Source: an uncultured Gammaproteobacteria bacterium (GTDB taxonomy: Bacteria > Pseudomonadota > Gammaproteobacteria > Halothiobacillales > Halothiobacillaceae). From it: DNA of 13,275 bases. The position numbers and the translations under genes were made by a program. The stretch covers positions 1 through 13,275 of the forward strand of contig CALKWL010000230.1 in the NCBI GenBank assembly GCA_938004235.1, written 5' to 3'. Numbering within the stretch: position 1 is the first letter of the stretch; each line of letters begins with the position of its first letter. Shown here in pieces: positions 13,232-13,275 of the stretch. A model generated the notes under the pieces. That model had not been told where the DNA came from. It did no database searches and was given only the letters and a program-made list of their open reading frames with translations.

Positions 13232-13275
13232 AGATCGGAAGAGCACACGTCTGAACTCCAGTCACGTCAGTCAAT
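13232..13275. other. Illumina TruSeq read-2 adapter plus index (artefact)
   Basis: From 13232 the sequence is the TruSeq adapter AGATCGGAAGAGCACACGTC and continues through its CCAGTCAC end at 13265. Ten further bases follow that fit the start of an index barcode. The conceptual ModA C-terminus EIGRAHV and the reverse-strand MCSSDL are known adapter-derived peptides. Confidence 0.97.

Overview
The window looks like a metagenomic or draft-assembly contig from a proteobacterium, most likely a beta- or gammaproteobacterium. This rests on the two-subunit glycyl-tRNA synthetase (glyQ/glyS), PdxH and Ung of proteobacterial type, a two-Mop-domain ModE, several c-type cytochromes and REP-like intergenic palindromes. 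A respiratory, perhaps chemolithotrophic or microaerophilic, lifestyle is an inference from the oxidase genes only. Both ends are untrimmed Illumina adapter (about 1-55 and 13232-13275), so the first and last genes are cut by the assembly and not by biology.

There are two blocks that diverge around 5305-5479. The left block (56-5304) is on the minus strand. In transcription order it holds a Phd-type antitoxin and PIN-domain (VapC-like) toxin, glyQ, a second toxin-antitoxin pair (small antitoxin plus PemK/MazF-like toxin), glyS, and a partial exported protein with a jelly-roll-like region. The second pair sits between the two subunit genes of one enzyme, with gaps of only 16 and 7 bases, so the order is TA-glyQ-TA-glyS.

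The right block (5480-13231) is on the plus strand. It starts with an exported DUF3365-type haem protein that ends in a clear terminator. Next is a respiratory cassette: a CydA-like membrane subunit with a C-terminal cytochrome c domain, a second multi-helix subunit that appears distantly paralogous to it, and a small periplasmic cytochrome c. This resembles the cytochrome-c-linked (OR-C-like) branch of the bd oxidase superfamily and not the classical quinol CydAB. Its 5' leader can fold so that the ribosome-binding site is paired with a perfect anti-Shine-Dalgarno. A 147-base imperfect palindrome of MITE type lies between the second subunit and the cytochrome gene. A terminator closes the cassette.

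After it come pdxH, a Uma2-family nuclease-like gene overlapping ung, then modE and the start of modA. A ModE-box-like operator with the same spacing as the E. coli site lies just in front of the modE start chosen here, which suggests autoregulation. A perfect 23-base REP-like inverted repeat separates modE from modA. I see no rRNA, tRNA, CRISPR array or transposase gene.
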